DNA of 42,254 bases from Myxacorys californica WJT36-NPBG1 (GTDB lineage Bacteria > Cyanobacteriota > Cyanobacteriia > Leptolyngbyales > Leptolyngbyaceae): contig JAHHHO010000047.1 of the NCBI GenBank assembly GCA_019359315.1, positions 1 to 42,254 on the forward strand, in the 5' to 3' direction. The stretch's first letter is position 1, and each line of letters opens with the position of its first letter. The notes beneath the pieces were generated by a model. It was not told the DNA's origin, ran no database searches, and worked only from the letters and a program-made list of their open reading frames with translations. Below, one piece after another: positions 16,372 to 25,213 of the stretch. Both the position numbers and the translations under genes were made by a program.

Positions 16372-18030
16372 TTATTGCCAAACAAACACCTTTGCTTCAA
16401 ACGCTCCTAGGTCGGTCGTCAGAGCATTGTCGTTCACCTCGACATCATAGTTTCCCGTCCACTCGTGCCAGGTTCCATTCTCTGGAAAATCAGCCACGGT
16501 GTATCCCGCTAGGAACTGCTCCGAGAAATTGGCCACCACCACTACCCGCGAGCCTTCATCATTCCACCGCGTGTATGCCAGCACCTTGCCGTCTGAATTC
16601 TCGTGGAAGAACGTTACATTCTCGGTATAGAGCGCGTGATTTTCCTTCCGCAATAAAATTAGACCTTTGTAATACTCAAACAGTCCACGATTGAGATCAC
16701 CCCCCAACAACGTCCAATCAATCTTGGCTTGCTCTTGGGTTTTGTGCTTGTACTCACCAAATTCTTCTCCCATCCAAATTAGAGGCACACCCACAGCCGT
16801 CATGAGGACAGCGGCTCCGAGCTTTGCGCGTTGAAAGGCAGCTTCATCTAGAATTTGGCGATCGCCCAACTCTGCCATCACATGACTGTGATCATGATTG
16901 GTCAGGTAGTTGACGACATTGGTTGCGCCCATGAAGCCTTGGCGTTTGCAATCGATCGCGTCCTTAAGCCGATCCAAATCAAACGTCTCGCCCGTCATGT
17001 GTTCTAGCAAGCAGTGATAGAAGCTATCGTGCCAGCAACCGTCCATCGGGCCATCGATATTGGTAATGCTAGTAGTTTCGGGAATATGTTCAGCAATGTT
17101 ATAAAACGGTTTTTCACCCGCCGCTTCTTTGGCTTGTTGCACAATCCAATGCAGAAAATCATAATTGGCAATTTGCCGAGCCGCATCATAGCGAATGCCG
17201 TCGAGATGAAATTCGGAAACCCAATAGCGAACGGTATCGCCAACAAAACGACGAGCCGGAAAAGTATCTAAGTTCTCATCGTGGAATTCATAGTTAAATT
17301 CAGGTCCCCAGTTGTTATCGGGGTCGCGTGGCTCATGATGATACCAATAGTCATGATCAATCTGTGTGAGCGGCGAAGAAGATTCAGAATGATTGTAAAT
17401 TCCATCCATGATGACGCGGATACCGCGACCGTGGCATTCATCTACAAAGCGCTTTAGATCAGCGGTTTCGCCATAGCTCGATTCTGTTGCAAAAAAGTGG
17501 CGCGGATTATATCCCCAACTATAATCACCGGGGTACTCCTTGACCGGCATTAGCTCGATCGCATTCACACCTAACTCGGATAGATAATCGAGCTTTGCGA
17601 TCGCATCTACGTAGCGTCCGCGAACTTTAGGATCATCTTCACCGCCAGAAAAATCGGCGATGTGCATTTCGTAGATCACCAGTTCGCGATCGGCAGGCAA
17701 CGGATGACCATCGTTTTTCCAAACGTAAGTATCGACGATGCGATTACCATCTTTAATCAGCGCGATAGAATTTTCGCTTGCACTTTGACCATCAATGTTA
17801 GTTGCGTAAGGATCGGTGACATCAACCCATTGATCGGCTTCAAAAAACCAGCTTTTCGACTGCACGCGAAATTTGTACTGGTAAGTCCCATCCTCTAAAT
17901 CGACCGTTACTCGAAAATATCCATCTTTTCCCTTCTGCATTGGAATCTCTTGCCAATCGGAAAAAGAACCTACGATCGCAGCTCCCTTGTTGTAGGGAGC
18001 AAACAAGTTGAATTCGATAGGACTTGCCAT
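16372..18030 (-). CDS. GH13 alpha-amylase family enzyme with N-terminal CBM48
   Basis: A 552-residue alpha-glucan enzyme. Residues about 1-90 form a CBM48/E-set domain (GSFSDWQEIPMQKGKDGYF). The TIM barrel follows with the family regions VIMDGIYNH, DGIRYDAAR (nucleophile Asp282), NIAEHIPE (acid/base Glu314) and TNHDHS (Asp380). A C-terminal beta domain ends at VFVWQ. The layout resembles branching enzymes and maltooligosyltrehalose trehalohydrolases; hydrolase versus transferase activity cannot be decided here. No signal peptide is seen, so it probably acts on glycogen or maltodextrins in the cytosol. ATG 18030 lies 211 bases downstream of the c-di-AMP phosphodiesterase gene on the same strand. 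Confidence 0.9.
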   Translation of the reverse strand: MASPIEFNLFAPYNKGAAIVGSFSDWQEIPMQKGKDGYFRVTVDLEDGTYQYKFRVQSKSWFFEADQWVDVTDPYATNIDGQSASENSIALIKDGNRIVDTYVWKNDGHPLPADRELVIYEMHIADFSGGEDDPKVRGRYVDAIAKLDYLSELGVNAIELMPVKEYPGDYSWGYNPRHFFATESSYGETADLKRFVDECHGRGIRVIMDGIYNHSESSSPLTQIDHDYWYHHEPRDPDNNWGPEFNYEFHDENLDTFPARRFVGDTVRYWVSEFHLDGIRYDAARQIANYDFLHWIVQQAKEAAGEKPFYNIAEHIPETTSITNIDGPMDGCWHDSFYHCLLEHMTGETFDLDRLKDAIDCKRQGFMGATNVVNYLTNHDHSHVMAELGDRQILDEAAFQRAKLGAAVLMTAVGVPLIWMGEEFGEYKHKTQEQAKIDWTLLGGDLNRGLFEYYKGLILLRKENHALYTENVTFFHENSDGKVLAYTRWNDEGSRVVVVANFSEQFLAGYTVADFPENGTWHEWTGNYDVEVNDNALTTDLGAFEAKVFVWQ

Positions 18031-18241
18031 AGAACCTTTGATAGTTTGATTTTACTTATACTCAGAGGGAATCGTGTGCATTGTCTGATGCAAATATAGA
18101 TTCGTGTATCTGGCTTCAGACCTTGACGAGACTAAATTCATTATCTCTTTAGATAGAAATCAAGTTAGAAGAAGTCAAAATATTTCTCAATGGGCAGCTA
18201 AAATTGCTAAACGCGAAAGCTCAATAGCACGCTCATCCTCT

Positions 18242-20656
18242 CTACAATTTGCAAGCCTTTGGATAAGCAATTCGCTGGTGATTAGACTGCTGCCACACTC
18301 GCACAAACACTTCAGCAATTTTAGACATATCTTCGCGAGTCAGCCCAGAATCGTCTAACTGACCATCTTTCCAACGGGCACCCAAAATTTTATTGATCAT
18401 ATTCAACGCCTCTTCAGGTGTCGCCTCTTTCAGCGATCGTAGTGCCGCTTCCGCCGAGTCTGCTAACATCAGCAGTGCTGTTTCCCGCGACTGCGGCGCA
18501 GGCCCGTCGTAGCGAAAATCTGCTTCATTCACGGTAATGGTGTGGTCGGCTTTTGCCCGTTCTTTGGCTTGGTGGTAAAAGTATGCGATCGTCATCGTGC
18601 CTTGATGCTCAGGAATAAATGCTTGCACCGCTTTCGGCAACCGCGCCTTTCGCGCCATGACCAACCCCTCGGTCACGTGTTTTTTGATAATACAGGCGCT
18701 GCTCCACGGGTCATTGATCAAATCGTGTTTGTTAATTCCGCCCATCTGATTTTCGATAAAACCGAGCGGATCATGCATCTTCCCGATGTCGTGATAAAGC
18801 GTGCCTGTTCTGACCAGTTCGACATGACAGCCTAATTCACGAGCAGCCGCTTCTGCTAAATTCGCCACAAATAACGTATGTTGGAACGTTCCGGGCGTTT
18901 CGGCAGCAAGTCGTTTGAGTAACGGACGATTGGGATTGGCTAGTTCGACCAATCGGATCGTCGTCACCAAATCAAACGCATGTTCCAAATAGGGACTAAT
19001 TCCGCTTGCCGCAATGCTCCACGCTAACCCTAGCAATGCATAGATCGCCGCCTGCCGGATGAGACCATACCACACGACGCCAGAAACGGCTCCGATCAGT
19101 AAATAGAGCGTGCCTTGAATCAATCCGATCGCTAACCCCAGCCATGCTAATTCTTCGCGCGATCGCATCCGTCTGCCGAAAATCGCGGCTACCAATCCTC
19201 CGGCGGCGCAAGGTAGCCATTGACTCACGCCGATTGTCATTCCAAGCGGCATCAGCCCACTCAAAAATCCAACCAGGGGAACCGCTAACAACGGGCCGTA
19301 GAACGTACTCATCAACAGCGCGATCGCGGGTAGATTGGTTGCAGGAATGCCCAATAGCACGATCACTGGCGTACTGACCGTCATAAGCCAGACCAGCCCA
19401 TAATCGCGAGGACGCAACCCTTCCGAATGGAATCGCTGCTCAATCTGCCAGAACAAAACTACTGCTCCGCTTACGAGAAATCCAAAACTGACCAAGCCGA
19501 CCCAATTTGTTTCTCGACGACTCAACTGGAAATAATCCAGGATTAAGAAATCTTGACGGCTAATTGGTTCTCCGACCTCTGCAATTACCTCGCCTCGATG
19601 CACAGCGATCTGTTCTAACGGAACGTCTTGCGCCGCTTTTTCAGCTTGAACTCGCGATTGTTCTTCGTCTTTCGCTAGGTTGGGTTTCAGGGTGGTTAAC
19701 AGAAGTTTGGCCGCGATCGCTTTTGTTTCTGGCGGCGTCGCAATCTCTAGATTCAAATTGATCGCCGCTTCTAACTGACTCGGGGGCAAGCCCGGCGGAA
19801 TGCCTTGCGTCAGCATGCGATTGCTGATTTGAATCACTTCATTCTGCATCTTCTGCCACGTTGGTTCTGGAATGTCTAGAACCGAAAAGTCATACACAGA
19901 TTGCATTACTGGTGTTTGCAGTGTGTTAAGGGTCATAACATACTGCTGCCGCGCTTGAGTAATTTGGCTCACCAGCATTGAAAAAGTCTTCTCAACCGTG
20001 CGATGTTGCTGTAGCTCTGCGATCGCGCTGAGCTGAGCCGGATCGCTAAAGAGTGTGGCGTCTTTTTGAGCGGCAGGTTGCCCAGACAGGGCTAAAATCC
20101 GTTGCCATTCCCACTCCTCGGCACGGCGTAGGTATTTCTGAGTCGCTTCTGAGAGCAACTGCGTATCGGCAGGCAGCGTTCCTACTTGTTGTCTTAGTTG
20201 ATTCCCCTTCGCTAAGACGGCCTGTAACTCCTGCCGAATCTGTTCAGTCGTTGCCGAATTTACCATCCAAACCGCCATTGCATCGGTTCGAGCGGCTTTC
20301 CGTTTTTCTTCCGTCGCCTGTTTATCTTCTACTGTGGCATCGGCTGGCGCTTCAATCGTCTGAGGGGCAAATTTACCGACGCTAAGTTGAGGCTGATTGT
20401 AAAAGCCATAGCCCAAGGCACTCGTGAGGGATAAAGCGGCGAGGGTCAGCGCGATCGGCTCTGCCAATCTTTGAGGAATTCTAGAAGGGACGCCAGCTTT
20501 TCTCAATCGTTTGCGAAGCGTCTTCACCCGACTGAACGACGTGATAGAAACCAGTAAATACTGTATTTGATCCACCGAAACGGCGCGATGCAGGTGTAGA
20601 CCGCAATCACTGCACGCTTGTTGGAGTTGTCGAGTCAATAACCAAAAAGATCGCAT
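18242..20656 (-). CDS. 7TM-HD family phosphohydrolase (PgpH-type c-di-AMP phosphodiesterase)
   Basis: An 804-residue membrane protein with the PgpH/YqfF layout. A first transmembrane helix (about 68-85) is followed by a long extracytoplasmic 7TMR-HDED domain (about 90-380), a block of seven helices (about 387-550) and a cytosolic HD domain (about 580-790) with FQHT (His593), LYHDIGKMHDP (His622-Asp623), further histidines in IIKKHVTEG and PEHQGT, and LMLADSAEAALRS. Known members hydrolyse c-di-AMP to pApA. In cyanobacteria c-di-AMP is linked to potassium, osmotic balance, night survival and glycogen control through SbtB. Its neighbours here, a GH13 glucan enzyme downstream and KtrBA further along, fit that picture but do not prove it. 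ATG at 20656. Confidence 0.9.
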   Translation of the reverse strand: MRSFWLLTRQLQQACSDCGLHLHRAVSVDQIQYLLVSITSFSRVKTLRKRLRKAGVPSRIPQRLAEPIALTLAALSLTSALGYGFYNQPQLSVGKFAPQTIEAPADATVEDKQATEEKRKAARTDAMAVWMVNSATTEQIRQELQAVLAKGNQLRQQVGTLPADTQLLSEATQKYLRRAEEWEWQRILALSGQPAAQKDATLFSDPAQLSAIAELQQHRTVEKTFSMLVSQITQARQQYVMTLNTLQTPVMQSVYDFSVLDIPEPTWQKMQNEVIQISNRMLTQGIPPGLPPSQLEAAINLNLEIATPPETKAIAAKLLLTTLKPNLAKDEEQSRVQAEKAAQDVPLEQIAVHRGEVIAEVGEPISRQDFLILDYFQLSRRETNWVGLVSFGFLVSGAVVLFWQIEQRFHSEGLRPRDYGLVWLMTVSTPVIVLLGIPATNLPAIALLMSTFYGPLLAVPLVGFLSGLMPLGMTIGVSQWLPCAAGGLVAAIFGRRMRSREELAWLGLAIGLIQGTLYLLIGAVSGVVWYGLIRQAAIYALLGLAWSIAASGISPYLEHAFDLVTTIRLVELANPNRPLLKRLAAETPGTFQHTLFVANLAEAAARELGCHVELVRTGTLYHDIGKMHDPLGFIENQMGGINKHDLINDPWSSACIIKKHVTEGLVMARKARLPKAVQAFIPEHQGTMTIAYFYHQAKERAKADHTITVNEADFRYDGPAPQSRETALLMLADSAEAALRSLKEATPEEALNMINKILGARWKDGQLDDSGLTREDMSKIAEVFVRVWQQSNHQRIAYPKACKL

Positions 20657-20948
20657 AGTCGCAAACGTCTCACGTTAATGAATATTAGTCCGAATGGAAG
20701 TGATGACGCCAAGGCTAAGGCAGTAGAAATGGATTGACTCCTTCAATGTTTTTTATAGATAACAAGTTTCTATAGAAAAAATAAAAATCGATGCGCTTCC
20801 TAGATGCATTTCTGATACCAAGACTCCGCAACCAAACGTCAGGTCTCAATTCCTTAACGATTCTTCAACACCACGTTCATCTCACATTTATCTTTAAGTT
20901 CGTCGTTCGCTTCATTATAGAAACGGCGCTCAAAAAACGAGCTTTGTT

Positions 20949-21878
20949 TCAAGATTTGTGACCAACGCGGATCACATGCGGCGCAGCAACCAACGGCAGT
21001 GTAGTCGAAGTAGCCCGCTTAAGGTCATGAACTCCAGACCACTGAGCCAAGAGTTGGGTTGCTAGGTGCAGCGTCGCTTGTTGAGTATCGCCTGTGCTGA
21101 GTCGCCACTCAACGGGGATTCCAATCATACTGTTGTACGCCCCGGACATTGCCCCTGTAAGGCTACAGACGATCGGAGCTTCGTAGGCGGCTTGGGCTGC
21201 CCGCAAGACTGAAAGCCGAAAGTCTCCGATCGTACTCAAGAAACAGTAGAGCGCGATCGCAACACAAGCGTCTGAAGGCCTGGCTGAATTAGCCTGAACC
21301 GCCAGAATTGAAGCTACGGCGTCCTCCAAACCTATGGGTTGGGCCAACAGGGTTTGAACCTGCTGGAGTGTTTCTTTTGAAACGTGTGCCTCTGGTGCTA
21401 ATCCCAGCATTGACCCTTGCTCAATTCCGCTCACCGCCACTATTTCAGGAATGCAAGTTGGTGCTTTCAGCGTTTCTAGCAGCGCTTGAGCAATAGTGTG
21501 TGCGATCGCAAGCAAATAGGGCAACGACGGTTGCTCGGTTTGCCAAACCTTCAGCACCTCTTGCACATTTTGCCGCAGTTTCCGGGTGTCCTCGTGAAAA
21601 AACAGAAAGACGGGAAGAAGCGCGATCGCGGCTTCGGCAGTGTTAAGCGGCATCTGAAAGATCGGATCAGACGGCTGCTCGACACGCTGCGGGGTAATCA
21701 ACGACTCGGCATAAAAGCGAGTTACAGGAATCAGCGATTGATTGGACTTCGTGGCGCAAACCTGTTTGGAGGCTGACGTTGCCAGACGAGATGTGGATGA
21801 GATCTGCTGCCCGACTGTTTCGCCGATCGCGGCTCCGAGCAGGGTTGCCTGAAACCGTTTGAGAAGCCCATACTGCAT
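20949..21878 (-). CDS. ADP-ribosylglycohydrolase-like protein, probably inactive
   Basis: A 309-residue protein that keeps the ADP-ribosylglycohydrolase (DraG/ARH) frame: the start RFQATLLGAAIGETVGQ, the helix LLAIAHTIAQALLE, the segment IALYCFLSTIGDFRLSVLRAAQ (205-229) and the end TGAMSGAYNSMIGIPVEWR (241-259). In active members the start reads GxxxGDaxG and the stretch before TGAlaGA reads GGDTDT, supplying the Mg ligands. Here those positions read ETVGQ and EAPIVC (233-238), so the metal-binding aspartates seem absent. A poorly conserved insert (about 25-85) replaces the loop after the first helix. It may act as a binding protein. The family call is good; loss of activity is inferred. Confidence 0.75.
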   Translation of the reverse strand: MQYGLLKRFQATLLGAAIGETVGQQISSTSRLATSASKQVCATKSNQSLIPVTRFYAESLITPQRVEQPSDPIFQMPLNTAEAAIALLPVFLFFHEDTRKLRQNVQEVLKVWQTEQPSLPYLLAIAHTIAQALLETLKAPTCIPEIVAVSGIEQGSMLGLAPEAHVSKETLQQVQTLLAQPIGLEDAVASILAVQANSARPSDACVAIALYCFLSTIGDFRLSVLRAAQAAYEAPIVCSLTGAMSGAYNSMIGIPVEWRLSTGDTQQATLHLATQLLAQWSGVHDLKRATSTTLPLVAAPHVIRVGHKS

Positions 21879-22061
21879 GATTAAAGCGCTCTACCGTAAC
21901 TGTTGTAGTTCAATCTTCGCCGATTTGATTGATTTCGCGGCTGCTCTTCACTGATAAAACTGAATCCCTAGACACCCAAAATTTCAATATGGCAATCTCA
22001 ATATGTGGTAGTTCTTGGCTAATTTATTGGAAACAATGCGCTATATTTGGATTTTACCCTC

Positions 22062-22067
22062 TATAAT
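22062..22067 (+). promoter_or_regulatory. Candidate -10 box of the peptidoglycan-binding gene
   Basis: A perfect TATAAT lies 71 bases before the ATG at 22139. No good -35 hexamer is seen at 16-18 bases upstream, so this is only a candidate. Confidence 0.35.
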
Positions 22068-22138
22068 TGGGCGCATCCTAAAGAGATCGCAACCGTAATC
22101 GGTTTCTCATGTTCTTCCATTGGCTGAGGTTAAATTAG

Positions 22139-22810
22139 ATGGACTTCCCGCGAAAATTGCCCGCAATGTCTGTAGCTCGAAGACGTAACGCCACACCGAA
22201 AGGTTCAGTGTGGCGGCGTTACAGTCTATTAGTCGGGGTACTCACCATCAGTTGTCTAGTGCCAACCTGTCTAGTGCCAACCATAGCGCTGAGCCAAACC
22301 GGAGGCGTGACGCGATCGCTACTAAGAGAAGGCAGCCAAGGAGCAGAGGTGACTGAATTGCAAGCGACTCTAAAGTTGCTCGGATTCTTTAACGGCAATG
22401 TAGATGGCGTGTTTGGAGATGGTACAGCAGAAGCAGTGACTCGGTTTCAGCAAGCGGCTAGTCTAGATCAAGATGGCATTGTTGGGCAGGCAACCTGGGA
22501 CAAACTGTTTCCGCCGACCTCTATTAGTGCGCTCCCGGCTCCATCTCAATTTCCGAATTCGTCAGTTCCAAATTTGCCAGCTCCAGCGGGTTCTGATTAT
22601 GAGCCTTATCCAATTCTGAGAAAGGGAGCGAGGGGTGCAGCAGTGATTGGCTTGCAGTCAAGACTAAGGGCGATTGGCGCGTTTAGTGGCGAGGTCGATG
22701 GAGTATTTGGAGATGAAACTCTATCGGCAGTAGAAGAGGCTCAGCGCCGATTTGACCTTGATCCGGATGGTATTGTCGGTCCCTCTACATGGGAGGCACT
22801 CCGCCGCTAG
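22139..22810 (+). CDS. Peptidoglycan-binding protein with two PG_binding_1 domains
   Basis: A 223-residue exported protein. After a basic N-terminus (SVARRRNATPKGSVWRRY) comes a hydrophobic signal segment ending near TIALSQT (about residue 53). Two PG_binding_1 domains follow, residues about 62-124 and 154-223, each with the pattern LR.G..G..V..LQ..L...G.F.G.VDG.FGD.T..AV and DGIVG..TW. A Pro/Ser-rich linker (125-150) joins them. It probably anchors to the cell wall; no catalytic domain is present. The signal segment holds a perfect repeat CLVPTCLVPT, from a 15-bp duplication. ATG 22139 has a weak GAGG upstream. Confidence 0.9.
   Translation: MDFPRKLPAMSVARRRNATPKGSVWRRYSLLVGVLTISCLVPTCLVPTIALSQTGGVTRSLLREGSQGAEVTELQATLKLLGFFNGNVDGVFGDGTAEAVTRFQQAASLDQDGIVGQATWDKLFPPTSISALPAPSQFPNSSVPNLPAPAGSDYEPYPILRKGARGAAVIGLQSRLRAIGAFSGEVDGVFGDETLSAVEEAQRRFDLDPDGIVGPSTWEALRR
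22253..22282. repeat. Perfect 15-bp tandem duplication within a signal peptide
   Basis: TGTCTAGTGCCAACC occurs twice head to tail and lengthens the hydrophobic core of the signal peptide by five residues (CLVPT) without breaking the frame. Confidence 0.9.
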
Positions 22811-23277
22811 ATCATAAGCTTGTTGGCCGATCGTTGCGGCAGATAAACAGATGTTAACTTTGGTGAAACAAGCGCGATCGCAGCTTAGCCGAATGCTACT
22901 TTAAATGCAGGCACACAGGAAGCCAACTTGCTTCTCAAACATTCTTAGATTAAGGCTTGTGCCTCCTGCTTTAATCAAATCGCAACGGTCGATTCTGGTA
23001 GTGACATCACTGATTCTTAGCGTTAGACAGTTCTTAACCTTACACTCCACATTCTGATCGCTTAGGAAAAAACGTCTAGCTAAAACTACAGTCTGAACAG
23101 GCTGGAACATCACTACCCGATGAATTCTGTAGCGAAGTAGTCCACCTTAGTTAGTGATTGAACGTTATTCATTGAACCAGCTACAATCCAACAAAACTAC
23201 TGTTCTAAGGGTTCGCCGTATCGGTCGAACCCTTCAATAGTTTTTAGGATCTTTGTTTTAGAATCTTTTACAAGAGC
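22811..23277. other. Gene-free spacer between convergent genes
   Basis: Between the stop of the peptidoglycan-binding gene and the stop of the TPR gene no supported gene was found. A 70-codon open frame on the minus strand (22901-23113) lacks family resemblance and was not accepted. The only clear structure is the hairpin at 23207-23234. Confidence 0.5.
23207..23239. terminator. Hairpin, probable terminator between convergent genes
   Basis: AAGGGTTCG (23207-23215) pairs with CGAACCCTT (23226-23234), and the loop can pair further (CCG with CGG). On the + strand CAATAGTTTTT follows. It is 43 bases from the TPR gene stop. The T-tract is a few bases late, so strength is uncertain. Confidence 0.5.
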
Positions 23278-24372
23278 TTAGGTGCGACGAACGGCTGCAA
23301 GATTGCTATAGAGATGAAACGCTGAATTCCAGAGGCTAATGTCTTGCCCAAATAGATGAATGTTGGACGGTAACTTTTGCAGCAATACTGGAAAATCGAT
23401 TACTGTTTCTGCAAAACTCGTGAATTCTGACCAAACGGGTTGGCTGGGCAATATCTGACTCAAAAACGAAGTTAAGCTATTCCAATGAATGCGATTGACG
23501 GCTTGATCTAGCTCAATCACGTTCTCTCCTAAAGCGGCGAACTCGATACCCTGATCAAAGTTGTACTTCCAATCGCAAAGCCTCAGAATGCAGCCTCTTT
23601 CAGGTAAATGGAGGTCACAGATGCGAGCAAAATCTTGAGTTTGTTCTTTGCGCTGACGCTGAATCCCTTCACGCGGGGTAATGTCCACCACCCGTTCATA
23701 GATCGGTAGCATTCCTTCCACGCGCTGACTGACTTCTGACCAGTCGAATTTGAGTGTACCTAGTTGCCCATGTTCGTTTTCGCACAGGGCAAGGGCGTGA
23801 GGCTCATATTCTTGAAAACTATGGACCTGAAATACTGAGCGAGTTTGAATGTCGGTCACGGTTGCCCAAAAGCTAGGAATGTTTGCTGCTTGGAGTTGTT
23901 GTCCGTAAAGCCTCAGTTCTCCGATCGCGCCAATGCGGTAGAGTTTCCAGCCTTTGTTTGGCAACTGCAAACGGGCAGTGTAGGCGTCGATCTTCATAAT
24001 CTGAGCAAATGCGATCGCGGCTTTCGATTTAGCCTCTGGGGGCATGGCTTCAAGCACCAGCATTCCTAGTTCAGCGTTCTCAGGATTAGCCGTTGCTTCT
24101 GCGATCGCGGCTTGATGCTTTGCTTGTTCTAGGTCATGAATTCGCTGAAGCGCTTGTCTGGTTTGAAGCGCAATTTTAGGATTGAGAACGTCGCGCAAGA
24201 CGTGCTGATAAATTTCTTTTGCGCCCTCCCAGTTTCCATACGCTTCATACAATCGACCGCGATAGAACCGTCCCCACGGATTTTGAGGAGACTCTTTTAG
24301 AAAAGTTTTCAGCAATTGAGCCGCCGTTTTATATTCTTGGCGATCGAAGGCCGCAGCGATTTGATCCAGCAT
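23278..24372 (-). CDS. TPR-containing protein of unknown function
   Basis: A 364-residue protein. Residues 1-80 form two tetratricopeptide-like helical pairs (LLKTFLKESPQNPWGRFYRGRLYEAYGNWEGAKEIYQHVL). A linker rich in Ala/Glu follows (80-130). The remaining 230 residues are a conserved-looking domain with GWKLYRIGAIGELRLYGQQL, FWATVTDIQTRSVFQVHSFQEYEPHALALC and LCDWKYNFDQG that I associate with cyanobacterial TPR proteins without known role. No signal peptide or membrane segment is seen. ATG 24372 is directly preceded, on its own strand, by an STRR heptamer repeat only 5 bases upstream, and no Shine-Dalgarno sequence is visible. Confidence 0.75.
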   Translation of the reverse strand: MLDQIAAAFDRQEYKTAAQLLKTFLKESPQNPWGRFYRGRLYEAYGNWEGAKEIYQHVLRDVLNPKIALQTRQALQRIHDLEQAKHQAAIAEATANPENAELGMLVLEAMPPEAKSKAAIAFAQIMKIDAYTARLQLPNKGWKLYRIGAIGELRLYGQQLQAANIPSFWATVTDIQTRSVFQVHSFQEYEPHALALCENEHGQLGTLKFDWSEVSQRVEGMLPIYERVVDITPREGIQRQRKEQTQDFARICDLHLPERGCILRLCDWKYNFDQGIEFAALGENVIELDQAVNRIHWNSLTSFLSQILPSQPVWSEFTSFAETVIDFPVLLQKLPSNIHLFGQDISLWNSAFHLYSNLAAVRRT

Positions 24373-24377
24373 GGGAA

Positions 24378-24398
24378 GAGATGAGGGATGAAGGATGA
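24378..24398. repeat. STRR heptamer repeat, three units
   Basis: Three head-to-tail heptamers: GAGATGA, GGGATGA, AGGATGA. It lies 6 bases upstream of the TPR gene start and in inverted orientation relative to a second copy at 24480-24500. Short tandemly repeated heptamers of this kind are known in filamentous cyanobacteria. Confidence 0.8.
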
Positions 24399-24479
24399 GG
24401 AGTTCTAGCGTCTCCCTACAACTTCAGCTTTCCCAAAAATCTCCCCCGTTCATTTCAGTTAATCTTATTCTTCATCGTT

Positions 24480-24500
24480 TCATCTCTCATCCCTCATCCC
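24480..24500. repeat. STRR heptamer repeat forming the 3' end of rsmE
   Basis: Read on the minus strand it is GGGATGA, GGGATGA, GAGATGA. The last unit supplies the TGA stop of rsmE, and the repeat encodes the C-terminal MRDER, so it has replaced or extended the original end of the gene. Confidence 0.8.
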
Positions 24501-25199
24501 TATTTCAACTGCTCCTGCAATCATGGACATGACTGCCACTGGTGCTGTCACGGCTCGAAGAATGCGCCGACCCAATGAAACAGGCTGATAGTCGTGTGCG
24601 ATCGCGCTCATTTCTTCCACTTCTGTCCAGCCGCCTTCACAGCCGATGGCAACACAAGTTGAGCGGGCCGCAGACACGCACTGAAGCAGATGCGGTGGCG
24701 TTCCTCTTGCCAGACAAATCAAGCGTTGCTCTGCTTCGACTGTTTCTAGCGCGGCTGCAAAAGATAGCGGATCGAGAATTGTTGGCACAAATTGCCGCTC
24801 AGATTGTTCAGCGGCTTCTTGAGCGATGCGACGCCAACGTTCTAGTTTGTTAGAGCTAGGATTAAGCAGTGTACGATCGCTGATAATAGGCACAACACAC
24901 GCGACGCCCAATTCGGTGACTTGCCGAATGACATCATCCAAACCAGTTTTGGGTAACGCTAACATCAACGTCACCGCGATCGGGACTTCAGATTCAAAAA
25001 CAACAGGTTCGGTCAGGGTGGCTTGATCGCCCTGCAATTGAGCGAACCAACTGTTGCCGTGTCCATCCATTGCAATGAAGCGATCGCCCGATTTTAATCT
25101 CAACACACGACTTAAATAATGCTGCTGCTCGGGTGTAAGAATGACGATCGAAGCATGTAATTGCGAGGCGGTGAACACTAACCGTTGTAGCTGAGCCAA
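24480..25199 (-). CDS. rsmE: 16S rRNA (uracil-1498-N3)-methyltransferase
   Basis: A 239-residue SPOUT-fold enzyme that methylates U1498 (E. coli numbering) of 16S rRNA. The N-terminal PUA-like part has HYLSRVLRLKSGDRFIAMDGHG. The knotted domain has LALPKTGLDDVIRQVTELGV, the SAM loop IGCEGGWTEVE and SLGRRILRAVTAPVAVM. The usual ILRaETA reads ILRAVTA, a change at a well-conserved Glu. The start is TTG 25199, supported by AGGAGA six bases upstream. It lies 14 bases after the Uma2 gene, probably co-transcribed. The last five residues and stop (MRDER) are encoded by an STRR heptamer repeat. Confidence 0.9.
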   Translation of the reverse strand: MAQLQRLVFTASQLHASIVILTPEQQHYLSRVLRLKSGDRFIAMDGHGNSWFAQLQGDQATLTEPVVFESEVPIAVTLMLALPKTGLDDVIRQVTELGVACVVPIISDRTLLNPSSNKLERWRRIAQEAAEQSERQFVPTILDPLSFAAALETVEAEQRLICLARGTPPHLLQCVSAARSTCVAIGCEGGWTEVEEMSAIAHDYQPVSLGRRILRAVTAPVAVMSMIAGAVEIGMRDER

Positions 25200-25213
25200 G
25201 CTTTTCTCCTGTC

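Noticed and set aside
22901-23113. 70-codon open frame on the minus strand in the convergent spacer
   Set aside because: No family-like motifs, and placed where both neighbouring genes end.
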